A program made the position numbers and the translations under genes. Under the pieces are notes generated by a model that ran no database searches, had not been told where the DNA came from, and saw only the letters and a list, made by a program, of their open reading frames with translations. From the NCBI GenBank assembly GCA_051453625.1, contig JBOZIK010000001.1, positions 186,438,315-186,502,314 on the forward strand: DNA of 64,000 nucleotides, given 5' to 3'. This stretch comes from Welwitschia mirabilis (taxonomy: Eukaryota > Gnetophyta > Gnetopsida > Welwitschiales). Every line of letters begins with the position of its first letter. The first letter of the stretch is position 1. Below, in pieces: positions 48,131-58,420 of the stretch.

Positions 48131-49130
48131 TCATAATGTGGAATGGTCTTATCTAGTTAGGTTCTTATGAGATGGGTGATGATAAAAGTTTAACATTTAA
48201 AGTTTGATAGGTACTTTAACATTCATTAGTCTAATTATATTTCACATGCTTCTATAAAAGGTTACTTAGAGGCTTATCAATTTTATGGAAGTTAGATATA
48301 AATCTTTTATGATATCTAACATGTTCTAATAAAAATCTTAATTATTTTAGTTTAGTTAGGGCTAAAATATCTTTTATAGCTTAAATTTTTTATTTATCTA
48401 TTTCAATCCTTTTTTGTGATATTTTTAAAACTCTTTTCAATCTATCAAGTAACTCATAAAATTATTTTCAAAAGTTAAGAAATCATTCACAACTACTTCA
48501 ATAGATATTCCTATCATATCATAAAAAATAGTATTTACTAATCTTTAAAAGGTAGTAGGAGTATTACATAATACAAATGGTAATAGTTTATAACATTTGT
48601 ACTCCAATAATAAGTAAAAATTATATTGGCTTGATCTTCTAAAGCTATTAAAATCTAATTATATCCACTATATCCATCAAAAAAACTATAGTACTAATGC
48701 CTAGATATTCTTTCTAAAACTTGATCTATAAACAAAAGAGGGAAATGATGTTTATAAGTTTTTGTATTTAACATTCCAAAATATTTACACATTCTCCATT
48801 TATTTTCTTTCTTTGGCACTACTGTAATAATACTAACCCATTCTAAATTGGATATAAGATAGATGAATCCAACATCTAAGAGTTTATAAATTTCTTGTTT
48901 AATTATTTCTTATGTATGTAAATTGCATCTTCTTTCTAGTTATCTGCTTGATTTAATAGAAGTATTGACATAAATTTTATGTTAAAATATTTTGAAATCT
49001 ATTCCCTTAATATCAATATAATCCCAAGAAAAAACTCCTTTTCTTCTTATCAACATTATTTTAGAATTCCTTTTCTAAGAATTAGTTAAAGACTATTTAT
49101 AATCAAAGGTCTATTTAAATATACTTTAAT
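48131..49130 (-). pseudogene. G1 reverse transcriptase, minus-strand copy
   Basis: Read downward from about 49100: KYFGMLNTKT- and FLDGYSGYN-like blocks near 48670-48790, a P-F-x-L-C-N equivalent near 48570, the catalytic-box region near 48490 (VVVNDFLTF, so the first D is N), and the QKRIEIDK and LSNLL equivalents near 48250-48410. The N terminus is interrupted at 49140 by an unrelated insertion and then appears a second time at 49590. Athila-type RT, inactive. Confidence 0.8.
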
Positions 49131-49139
49131 ATACTCTAA

Positions 49140-49489
49140 TCCTTTTAATAATTGATTTGAATACAAAGAGGGGAATGAATGAGTTCCACCAAATAAAAAT
49201 TAAACTCAATAAGAATTAAAAAAAACAATGAAAAACCTTACCAAATAACATGATTTTATAGCACGGCTATGTTTACATACATAGGATAACTTCTACTCAC
49301 ATCTTTGAATATTCATAATCTACATGAAATAGTGGTTTTCTAGTGCACCACTATCCTTACAATAACGAGAGTCTCCTACCAAGGCAACACTCTCTCCTCC
49401 ATAAGGGAATAGTGATTTTCATAGGCACACTATGAATCTTTATAGTAATGAGAGTCTTCTCATAAGGAAACACTTTTTTCTATAAGGAA
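49140..49489. mobile_element. Unidentified insertion with 79-base tandem repeat
   Basis: The RT homology stops and a foreign piece begins AATACAAAGAGGGGAATGAA, similar to the G-rich GGGTGAATAGG starts of plant copia LTRs in minus orientation. At about 49330-49489 two diverged units of roughly 79 bases each contain ATAGTG-TTTTC, CACTAT, TAATGAGAGTCT and CTATAAGGAA. It ends at a 100-base gap, after which RT N-terminal sequence resumes. Probably a fragment of an LTR inserted in the gypsy element; family not identified. Confidence 0.45.
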
Positions 49490-49589
49490 NNNNNNNNNNN
49501 NNNNNNNNNNNNNNNNNNNNNNNNNNNNNNNNNNNNNNNNNNNNNNNNNNNNNNNNNNNNNNNNNNNNNNNNNNNNNNNNNNNNNNNNN

Positions 49590-50160
49590 CATCTAAGAGT
49601 TTAGAAATTTCTTATTTAATTATTTCCTACATGTGTGAATTACATCTTCTTTCTGGCTTCTTTCTTGGTTTAATAAAAGTATCTAAATAAATTTTAAGTT
49701 GACATATTTTGCATGTATTCTCTTAGTACTAGTATGGTTCTAAGCAAAAGCTTCTTTTTTTTTATTATCATTCTTTTATATTTTCTTTTTTAAGAATGAG
49801 TTAAAGAACTTTTATAATTAAAGATCTATTNNNNNNNNNNNNNNNNNNNNNNNNNNNNNNNNNNNNNNNNNNNNNNNNNNNNNNNNNNNNNNNNNNNNNN
49901 NNNNNNNNNNNNNNNNNNNNNNNNNNNNNNTTTTTTTATTATCATTCTTTTATATTTTCTTTTTTAAGAATGAGTTAAAGAACTTTTATAATTAAAGATC
50001 TATTTAAAGCTACTTTAATATACTATAATCCTTCCTTCAGTGAAGGTTTTTCTATTCTTGAGATGTCAAACTTTCTTCTTTATACTTTTCTTCATTTTTC
50101 TTATTTAACATCATACTAATCTATTATGTCAGAATTGCATTATTTCTAGCTTTTATATTA
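49590..50160 (-). pseudogene. G1 RT N terminus, second copy
   Basis: Homologous to 48870-49130, covering the RRCN-x-x-x-x-x-VVKKEI-like start of RT and the protease-RT linker. The 74 bases at 49757-49830 are repeated exactly at 49931-50004 on the other side of a 100-base gap, most likely one sequence assembled twice. A 461-base gap follows at 50161. Confidence 0.7.
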
Positions 50161-50639
50161 NNNNNNNNNNNNNNNNNNNNNNNNNNNNNNNNNNNNNNNN
50201 NNNNNNNNNNNNNNNNNNNNNNNNNNNNNNNNNNNNNNNNNNNNNNNNNNNNNNNNNNNNNNNNNNNNNNNNNNNNNNNNNNNNNNNNNNNNNNNNNNNN
50301 NNNNNNNNNNNNNNNNNNNNNNNNNNNNNNNNNNNNNNNNNNNNNNNNNNNNNNNNNNNNNNNNNNNNNNNNNNNNNNNNNNNNNNNNNNNNNNNNNNNN
50401 NNNNNNNNNNNNNNNNNNNNNNNNNNNNNNNNNNNNNNNNNNNNNNNNNNNNNNNNNNNNNNNNNNNNNNNNNNNNNNNNNNNNNNNNNNNNNNNNNNNN
50501 NNNNNNNNNNNNNNNNNNNNNNNNNNNNNNNNNNNNNNNNNNNNNNNNNNNNNNNNNNNNNNNNNNNNNNNNNNNNNNNNNNNNNNNNNNNNNNNNNNNN
50601 NNNNNNNNNNNNNNNNNNNNNTACAGTATCAATCTAAAG

Positions 50640-50950
50640 TATTCTTAAAATTACTATATTGGCATTTCCCTGAATTTTCATTATTAAAGAATTTGTCAAA
50701 TAGATAAATCCTTAGAGTTCAATGGGTATATCTTTTAGAACTACTTCTATTTATAGCTAAACCATCTACCAAGTATAGTTTTCCTAGGTAAGGTATCAGT
50801 TTTGGCTTTCCTAGTTATATGCTATTAAATATTACTTACTCCTAGATCTATAAGTGATTCTACTTGAGCTTCCTATCAATTTTTATATCTATTATAGACA
50901 TTTCTAGATCATTCTACTTTTTATGTTATTTATTTTAAAGAATTTTTATA
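50640..50950 (-). pseudogene. G1 protease, minus-strand copy
   Basis: Mirror of 30220-30560: the minus strand gives the IDSLVINT and GNANIVILRIL-like blocks (50640-50720), the DGLAINRSSS-like flap region (50760) and the active-site surroundings near 50860 with LIDLGVSNI (D-L-G-V-S, nearer to the canonical D-[ST/L]-G-A than the plus copy). Followed by the linker up to about 51000, where the orientation switches. Confidence 0.7.
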
Positions 50951-51019
50951 AAAGCCTAAGAAACTTGATCTTTTCTAACCATTTCAATTTGGTTTTCTTA
51001 CTTTCCTTTTTTTTTTGAA

Positions 51020-51495
51020 AGGTGATGCTCAACTATAGTATTATAGAAATCCTAATCATGCTTTTAGTTCATGAAGAACCCTTAAGAATGCTTTCTTGGT
51101 TAAATTTTAACTCATAAGGATAGTTGAAGATTTAAGAGAATAAATTTTAAATGTTAAACAGAAAGATCATGAAAGGTTTAATGAATTATAGATATAATAG
51201 ATTATTAGATAAATGTTTCACTCATGGAATTATAGCTATAGAATGAGTTAGAGCTTTATTTAGAGAATTGCAAAGTCAAACTTTAAAGGAATTAGACTTA
51301 CTATGTAGAGAAATCATCAAGACATATCATGCTCAAGAAGTAGGAGAAGATATTACTTAATTTTATAACATAAGTCCAAGATGGGGATAAGAGAGTGAAA
51401 AAAAAAGAATAAATGAAGTGTTTTCCTTAGAAGTAGATGGTAGTATGTATAGTTTAATGCATATCGATCTTACAGAAGAAGTAACTAAAAAGTGA
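51020..51495 (+). pseudogene. G1 gag, second copy, inverted against neighbouring pol
   Basis: Plus-strand homologue of 28920-29330: LNF-LIRIVEDL, LLDKCFTHGI, ELCKVKL-like then GLQSQTLKELDLLC and EVGEDIT-FYNIS. It ends at about 51495 before the zinc knuckle, where R1 begins. Because the protease directly to its left is on the minus strand, the junction near 51.01 kb is an inversion breakpoint rather than a gag-pol boundary. Confidence 0.75.
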
Positions 51496-51499
51496 CTAA

Positions 51500-52430
51500 T
51501 ACTAATTAGTAAAATAATGGTGTAAATTTTTCTTATTAATAAAATGTTTTTGTTTTTATAATTATATATTTTATATATTTTTTGATATCTCTTATTTAGT
51601 ATTTAGGTTAACGTACTAGCTAGTTAATCAATTAGTTAGTTAATATATTAGTAGATCAGCATATGTATCTATTGTATTATTATGTTATAGGTACAACATG
51701 TCATTTGAGATGAGGATAAGAGAGATTACCAAGGTAGTACAAATACAATAACAAAATCAACCATAAACCTCTTCTTTAGGAGTAAAGAAAGAAAATGATA
51801 AAATAAAAAGGGATAAAATGTATAAGAAGAGGATTACCATAGAGAGGAGGGATATTTTGCCAAAAAGGCTATAGAAATAGAACAGGTCAAAGGGAAAACT
51901 TTAGATATCTTGAAAAGGTTATAGAAACAATTCCAATGTTTTAGTATCATCTACAAAGGAAAGCATAAACATATTAATATATTTCTATGTGATGTTCTGG
52001 TATTTTAATATAAAGCTAAAACACTAATATTTTTGAAGTATTGTGAACATGTTTTATTACTTTAATAAATAAGATTTTCTTTTACTTGATTTTGTTTTTG
52101 TAGTTAAAAATGAATTAGGATAATTAGCAATACTTAGAAATAAGTATTACTAACAATTTAGTAAAACCTCTATTATGTTTTTCTTTCTTAACATGTGGAG
52201 TAACCCTACTATACTATATAAATAATTCAAGGGTTCATATTGAAATAGGAACAAGGTACCTTTTTTTTCATTTGCCATAATGTAATATATGTATATAGTA
52301 AACTTCTCAATTATTAACCTAATTAGTTCAAGTAATTTCATCATAAGTTTATGGTGATGATGCATTTTGAACTAAATGATTAAAGTGTTAGTGATCTCAA
52401 CTAGTCTTTAGTAAATTTTTGATTTTAATT
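51500..52430 (+). repeat. Repeat R1, copy 2
   Basis: Colinear with 23080-24055 without the plastid insert, though with its own extra segment of about 80 bases near 52175-52260. The coding-like middle reads RDYQGSTNTITKSTINLFFR in one frame, matching the minus copy. A pyrimidine-poor TTATGTTATAG precedes the tract, so a splice acceptor is conceivable but unproved. Runs directly into the ORF1 start at 52440. Confidence 0.7.
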
Positions 52431-52439
52431 TAATTATTT

Positions 52440-52990
52440 AAGCTTATTTCAAGTTAATAATGAATGATAGATTTACTTTAGAATCTGTTTACTAATTTTA
52501 TAAGGATTTGAAATTTGGTGTGAAGCAAAATGTGTTGGAAACTATTGTTTTAAATAAAAGAATATTCATTACTTAAGAAGAAATTAGAGAAATGTTGCAC
52601 TTACCATCTAGAGGTAAATTTATTGAGGACATTATGGTGCAACAAGAATGAAGATAGAAATTCTTCATATAGGATATTACTTATCCATAATATTTAAGGA
52701 TTCAGATGCTTGAGAAATAAGAAATGCCATAATAATGGATTCAATCAATTAAACCTTTTGATGTTAAGGGAATAGCTTTACTTAAACTTATAAATCCTTC
52801 CTCTTATGAAAAAATATATTTTTATCTTCATTAATTATTTTACTAAGTGGGCTAAGGTTGAGGCTGTATCCCACTGCTCATTTCAAATCATAGTTACCTT
52901 TTTTCCTTGAGAATATTATCTATCAGTTTATATCCCCTTGAAGTCTTATATATAATAAAGAAATTAATTTTACTAGTAAACAAATTCAAG
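52440..52990 (+). pseudogene. ORF1 N terminus fused to integrase fragment
   Basis: 52440-52626 repeats the ORF1 start (NEWIYFRICLLI-like, then NVLETIV- and REMLHLPSRGKFIED blocks). At about 52627 it switches to the end of the integrase zinc domain (DIMVQQE, LHIGYY) and core (52740-52980), ending near the second catalytic-Asp block. This deletion junction differs from the one at 40.12 kb, so ORF1-integrase fusion happened twice. The unit then meets R1 in minus orientation. Confidence 0.65.
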
Positions 52991-52999
52991 AGTAAATCT

Positions 53000-53792
53000 A
53001 TCATTTAGTATTTAACCTAAAATAAACTTAAATCATTAAAATAGAATATGAGATTTACTAAATAACTAGTTGAGATCATTAATACTTCAACCATTTAGTT
53101 CAAAATGCATTATTAAGATAAACTCATGATGAATTTAATTGAACTAGTGAGATTGATAGTTGATAAGTTTTCTATATATGTATATTACACTATGGAAAAT
53201 GAATAAAATAGAAAACATAATAGAAGTTTTACTAAATGTTGAACAATACTTATTTTTAAGTATTTCTAATTATTGTAATTCAAGTTTAGCTATATAAATA
53301 GGAGTACATAAAGGAGAATCTTACTTTTTCTAGTAATAAAACATGTTAACAATACTTCAAAAATCTTCGCTTTTTAGCTTATATTAAAATAACTAAAGAT
53401 TACATGAAAATGTACTGATAAGTTTATGTTATCCTTTGTAGGTAAGACTTTCATATTGGAGATTCTATTATGCCCTTTTTAGGATGTCTAAAGATTTTCT
53501 TTGACCTCTTGCTTAGTTCTATTTCTAGAGCCCTTTTTCCAAAAGATCCCTCCTCTCTGTGGTAATCCTCTTCTTATATATTTTGGCCCCTTTTAGTTTT
53601 GTTGTTTTCTTTCTTTGCTCCTTAAGAATAGGTTCATGGTTGAAGTTGTTATGGTATTTCCACCACCTTGGTCATCTCTCTCATCCTTATGCCAAATGGC
53701 ATTTTGCACTTGTAACACAAAAAAATTTTCATTAATAAGAAATATTTTTATCATTATCTTTACTCATCAAGTCACCCAAGCTTAAGATTTTA
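53000..53792 (-). repeat. Repeat R1, copy 3 (minus), with coding-like tract
   Basis: Inverted relative to copy 2. On the minus strand from about 53715 to 53460 one frame reads VQNAIWHKDERDDQGGGNT, then TITTSTMNLFLRSKERKQQN, KGPKYIRRGLPQRGGIFWKK and GSRNRTKQEVKENL with only three stops in about 85 codons. The composition (basic, no C-T decay bias in codons) suggests a real protein segment of the element, family not recognised. A 100-base gap follows. Confidence 0.65.
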
Positions 53793-53892
53793 NNNNNNNN
53801 NNNNNNNNNNNNNNNNNNNNNNNNNNNNNNNNNNNNNNNNNNNNNNNNNNNNNNNNNNNNNNNNNNNNNNNNNNNNNNNNNNNNNNNNNNNN

Positions 53893-54360
53893 AAGATTTT
53901 CTTTTAATATCTTGCTTATTTTTATTTCTAAAGCCTTTTTGTCAAAATTTCCCTCCTCTCTATGGTATTCCTCTTCTTATACTTTTTATCCCCTTTCTAT
54001 TTTAACTATTTTCTTTCTTTACTCCGAAAGGATAGGTTTATGGTTAACGTTGTTATATTTCTATCACCTTAGTATTCTCTCTCATCCTCATGTGAAATGG
54101 AATTTTGTACTTGTAACATAATGATATAATGTGTCTGTCTGTCTGTGTGTGTGTGCGCGCGCGCACGTGTGTGTGTATGCTAACCTCTTAACATAATAAC
54201 TAACTAACCTATTAACTAGCCAGTAGATTAGCTTAAATACTAAAGAAGAAATACTGAATACTATCTAAATATATAATTATAAAAACAAAAACATTTTATT
54301 GATAAGAAATATTTACATCATTATCTTTACTCATCACATATCAAATTAAAAATGATGGAT
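53893..54360 (-). repeat. Repeat R1, copy 4 (minus)
   Basis: Begins after the gap with AAGATTTTCTTTTAATATCT, homologous to 53490 onward, and carries the R1 end (AATAAAATGTTTTTGTTTTT on the minus strand) near 54290. It diverges from copy 3 by substitutions and by the microsatellite at 54131, so it is a separate copy and not a gap duplication. Minus-strand coding pieces correspond to those of copy 3. The plus-strand frame at 53912-54121 is a shadow. Confidence 0.65.
54131..54177. repeat. TG/CG alternating microsatellite
   Basis: GTGTCTGTCTGTCTGTGTGT, then GTGTGCGCGCGCGCACGTGT and more TG. Forty-seven bases mainly of alternating purine and pyrimidine including (CG)4-5, a classic Z-DNA-prone tract. 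It holds intact CG dinucleotides in a region otherwise stripped of them. Confidence 0.9.
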
Positions 54361-54478
54361 AATTATTGAAATAAAAATAAATTAGTATTTATAGAATGAA
54401 ATATTTTGAAATTATTTTATCATCATGTTTAAGTAAATAAAAGAAAGAATTTATTTATGAATAATCATTAATAGTAAG

Positions 54479-55566
54479 TGTTGAGAACCCATTGTCATTG
54501 ATTAATTTAGTGGGCGACCAATGTTTAATATCGAGTGACCGAATGTTCAAGAACTGTCAACACTGATTTAGCGAGCGACCACACATTATATTCCGGGCGA
54601 CCGAACACTAACAACATAATGAACACAGGTTAACCCAAAGGCAACTACCAAAATCATAAGGGCGACTGCATTTCACCCGGACTGATTCAATCTGTTATCC
54701 ATAAGGATGATCAAGCTTCTTCACATGGGCAACCGCATCATATACAGTGAACTCCATCCTGCTAAAGACAAGGACGACTGCAAATGTTTGTTAGAGCAAC
54801 CACATGATATACAGTAAGATCCTTCTAGATAGAGATATGGGCGACCAAAGATATCTAGACAGGTGACCTTACGACATGCAGCAGAAGTCCTAATGACAAC
54901 ATTACGGGCAATTTACCATAATAATATGGGTGACCTAGTATAGGGCGACCGAGTATTTTCATAAGGGAGACTGATCTTGCATCACATCTTGTAATAAGAA
55001 AATCTGTACAGGGCGACCGAACATTAAGATAGGAGCGACCGCATTTACGGTCGATCAAATACAATGGAAGGTTGACCTTGCGACAAAAATTTATATCTGT
55101 TATAAACACAATAGTTCATCAGAAAAGCGCAACAATTCTTTTAAAAGTTGCAACGGTTTCTTTCCTTGAGGGTAAATAGTCACATGATTTCCCTCTATTA
55201 CAAAAGGCTTCCTCTAAACACTAGATAAAGAGATGATGATTGATAGATCTGAGACAAAACACGAATTGATCTACATTTTACTTGCATATCTAAACTTTTC
55301 TTAAAAGATTCAGATTCCTATTGTACTTGCATTANNNNNNNNNNGGTGAAAGGTTATTTGTTGAGCCTGAAAACCAATCATTTGAGTTAATACATGCCAG
55401 CCAGGACAAGGAGTCTATAAGGCTAAAGGGTGGTATCTATCCACCAGTATATAAGTTGTTTTAGTATATTTTTGTGTATTGGTTTTTGCAAGTTATTAAA
55501 CAACGAGAAGACAGAAATTTGAAAAGGACCTATTCACCCCCCTCTAGGGTCAATCCATCTTTGTCA
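54479..55566 (+). mobile_element. Solo LTR of a copia-type element
   Basis: A 1088-bp block begins TGTTGAGAACCC and ends TCAATCCATCTTTGTCA. Flanking pentamers GTAAG (54474-54478) and ATAAG (55567-55571) differ at one base, consistent with a 5-bp target duplication. Near its 3' end it has ACCTATTCACCCCCCTC, typical of plant copia LTR ends, and no internal genes follow. It carries about fourteen GGGCGACC-like motifs, five of them exact (54512, 54595, 54839, 54943, 55011). CG retention marks it as much younger than its surroundings. A 10-base gap is at 55335-55344. The minus-strand frame at 54855-55109 is a by-product of this composition. Confidence 0.75.
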
Positions 55567-56169
55567 ATAAGATTAAACTTAAAATAAAATCAATTCATAA
55601 AATATAACAATTCTAGAATAAGATAAATCAAAATATATTTCACTAAGGAAATCAAATGATTAAATGGAATAAGATAAATTAATAAATAAAATAGTAGATA
55701 ATTTTAAATAGATATTATAACTTATCCTAGAGGGTTGTAAACATAAAATTCCTATTAATAATTACTAATAAGACCTTTATTCCTCTTAATAGAGTTACCA
55801 ACCTTTAATTTAAAGACTAAGAATAAAGTTTATAAACTATTTAGATTGATGCCAAGTACTAGACATATGATATAAAGATTATTATCCAAATTGATTATGT
55901 ATAAATAAACCCTAGTAAAGAAAAAGATGTTAATAATTAATCTTATAAAGAAAAATGCAAATTCTAATTTAAATAGATAATGGAATGTAGTTAAGATAAT
56001 AATAACCTCATAAATCAATAAATATGAATAATAAAGTATGATAATTATTATAGTAAATTTAATCAATATTTAATTTGTAGATAATCATAGCACATCAACA
56101 TCTATAATGCTTAAAATAATTAATAATAATAATATAGGAAAATGGATTATCCTATCATGTAGAGCAATT
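55567..56169. other. No recognisable gene
   Basis: Very AT-rich DNA between the solo LTR and the copia element. The minus-strand frame at 55830-56066 is a run of hydrophobic codons expected from AT-rich sequence and has no family resemblance. Confidence 0.55.
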
Positions 56170-56483
56170 TGTATGATTTAAAAATAAATCATTTTTAGGC
56201 AATGTTATTACCATAAAGCAAGCTAAGAGTTCTACATCCAAGTACTTATTCTTGAATTTGTTACCATTTAGGATATGTTAATGTTCAAAGGTTCATGTTT
56301 TATCCCATAGATGGAAGGATGAAAAATCACTTTAGTTAATTATGTATTTAATTTCCAATGGTTTATCATAATAATAATTCAAAAAATATTTACATTTTTG
56401 AGAAGTCATTTCAAGACATTTTCCTTTACTTTTTGTAGTCTCAAGTAGACCCTTTCACATAACATTACTCTTGGATATCTTCA
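56170..56483 (+). repeat. Copia 5' LTR (short)
   Basis: Aligned with 61604-61961 through its length, with best agreement in the last 200 bases (GAAGGAT, TTGTAGTCTCAAGT, ACATAACATTACTCTTGGAT against their counterparts). TG and CA ends present. Confidence 0.7.
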
Positions 56484-57560
56484 ATTAGAGTAAAAGCCAA
56501 ACTTACTAGTTGTTATTTAGAAGATGAAAGTGCATCATGATTTTAACTTAAAATAATAATTTATTTATATTCTAGTAGATTTATTAATTTTTTGCTAGTA
56601 TAAAATTGTTGGCCATAAATACAAGATACTCTTGGTTGCTTGTGTAGGATTTAGGTGTAGAACGTTCTAGCATGGATAAAAATTCACCTTTACTATTTTA
56701 GTCCTAACTTTTGCTTATGAAATCAAAATTCTTATTATAAACCAATTTTNNNNNNNNNNGATCTATAACATAAGTCTTACTTTGAATAATGCCTTTTTCA
56801 CAATTTTGATAAGAAATTAGTTAAAGTAAGCCATACTTATTAAAATATTCGGATTTTTAGTAAGTTTTAACACTATAATGGTCTTAACTTTATTACATGA
56901 TCTCATTGTTTTAGTATGGTTTGAACCTATAGTTTGGTATTTTTCATTTCTTTAATGTTTTATAAGTTTGTGATCATAAATTATCTCAATAAATTTAAAA
57001 ACAATATTAGCATAGAGCTATCTAGTAATAAGAATTAAAACATATGATTCACAGGTCTTGTACTATCTCCAAGATTGAAATTATATGGAGAAATTACTTA
57101 AATAAACTTCATATGAAGGTTACACATATTAAAAGGCTTGAAAATTGGATTAAGAATGATTTTATTCATCTTGATGTTTTTTATATTTATATATTAAAAT
57201 AAAAATTGTTATCACTCTCAACTTTCATAACTCATGATTGTGATGTTTATTTAGTTGCTAATGAGAACATGTTTTAAGTAGTTTAGCATCTTAAAACCTA
57301 GTTATCATGTGAAGAAAACTTTAATATAACGTAATTATACTTGTAAGAGAAGTAACTATAGCTAATGTTATGGAGATTAATGACCATGAGAATGTCTCTC
57401 TCAATTCAATGACTAGCTTGATTAGTTCAGTAAATCTTATAAAAGAACATGATAACATAATTATACTTGTAAGAGAAGTAACTATAGATAATGTTGTGGA
57501 GATTAATAACCATGATAATGTATCTCTCATATCAATGACTAGCTAATGTTGTGAAATATA
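56484..57560 (+). pseudogene. Copia gag-protease region with 126-bp tandem duplication
   Basis: Lies between LTR and integrase, where gag and protease belong, but is too decayed for me to identify either domain. A 10-base gap is at 56750-56759. At 57332-57543 a 126-base unit (42 codons) is present as one full and one partial copy; both read ILVREVTI then a variable EIN-H-NVS block in the plus frame. The minus-strand frame here is a shadow of this repeat. Confidence 0.5.
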
Positions 57561-57639
57561 TGTTTTGGAGATATTCATAGAGATAAAATACACATCTTTA
57601 CATCTCACTTGAAGGGTGTTATTAAACTTTAATTAAATC

Positions 57640-58420
57640 CTTTAAAATGTAAAGCTTAAATCATGGAAAGGTCCACTAGAAAGACATTTAAGCCATGAAC
57701 TTTTAAGCCTATAAGAAGGTTGTAACTTATTTACATAGATGTTTGTGGTACTATTCCTCTTACAACTCTTGGTAAAAGTTCTTATTTTATTACTTTAAAT
57801 GATGATTTTACTAAATTATGTGTTTTAAATTTCTTAATAAGAAATTATAGGAATTTTTATCCTTTAAAGAGTGAAAATAGATGATATAAGTAGAGTTTAA
57901 GTGTAGAGTTAGTACTCTTGATTATAATAATGAAAGTAAAGTCATATCAAATTAATTTGAATAGGTTTTATAAGATAATGACATTTATCATTAGCTAAAA
58001 AAATTAGGTATATCTTAGTAGAATGGTATAGTGCATGAATCACACATTGATAGATAATGAAAGAGAATTATTAGTATATAAAACTATCCCATCATATCTT
58101 TAGAGTAAATTAGTTCTTATAGCCATAAAATTTAAGTAGAATAATATATTTAAGTAATCCTAAACCATCTTCCTATTAATAATGATATGATATATAACCT
58201 TATGTTAGTTATTTTAAAATTTTTGGTTCTACTTGTTTTGTACTTGCTCTTATTGACAATAGTACAAAACTAAATGTGCATGTAATCAAAGAAATTTATT
58301 TTGTTAGATAACCTTATGATAAAAAAGGTTATAAAGTTTTTATTTTCTTTTTAAGAGTTTTGATCATCTTTAGATATGTTATCTTTTTTAAAATAGAGGA
58401 TGAATTGATAACTTCAAATA
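57640..58420 (+). pseudogene. Copia integrase
   Basis: Starts with the tail of the zinc domain (KCKA-IMERSTRKTFK at about 57645), then IYIDVCGTIPLTTLGKSSY, FITLNDDFTKLCVLNFL (near 57740-57830), matching the H-T-D-V-C-G-P and F-x-T-F-x-D-D-x-S/T-R blocks; the middle third is poorly preserved. NGIVHESH near 58025 corresponds to Q-N-G-V-V-E-R. FGSTCFVLALIDNSTKLNVH near 58220 is the post-core domain. Many stops. Confidence 0.85.

Noticed and set aside
52150-52365. 71-codon minus-strand frame within R1 copy 2
   Set aside because: Lies partly over an insertion private to this copy and has no counterpart in other R1 copies.
55830-56066. 78-codon hydrophobic minus-strand frame
   Set aside because: Composition is that expected of AT-rich DNA; no partner copy or motif.
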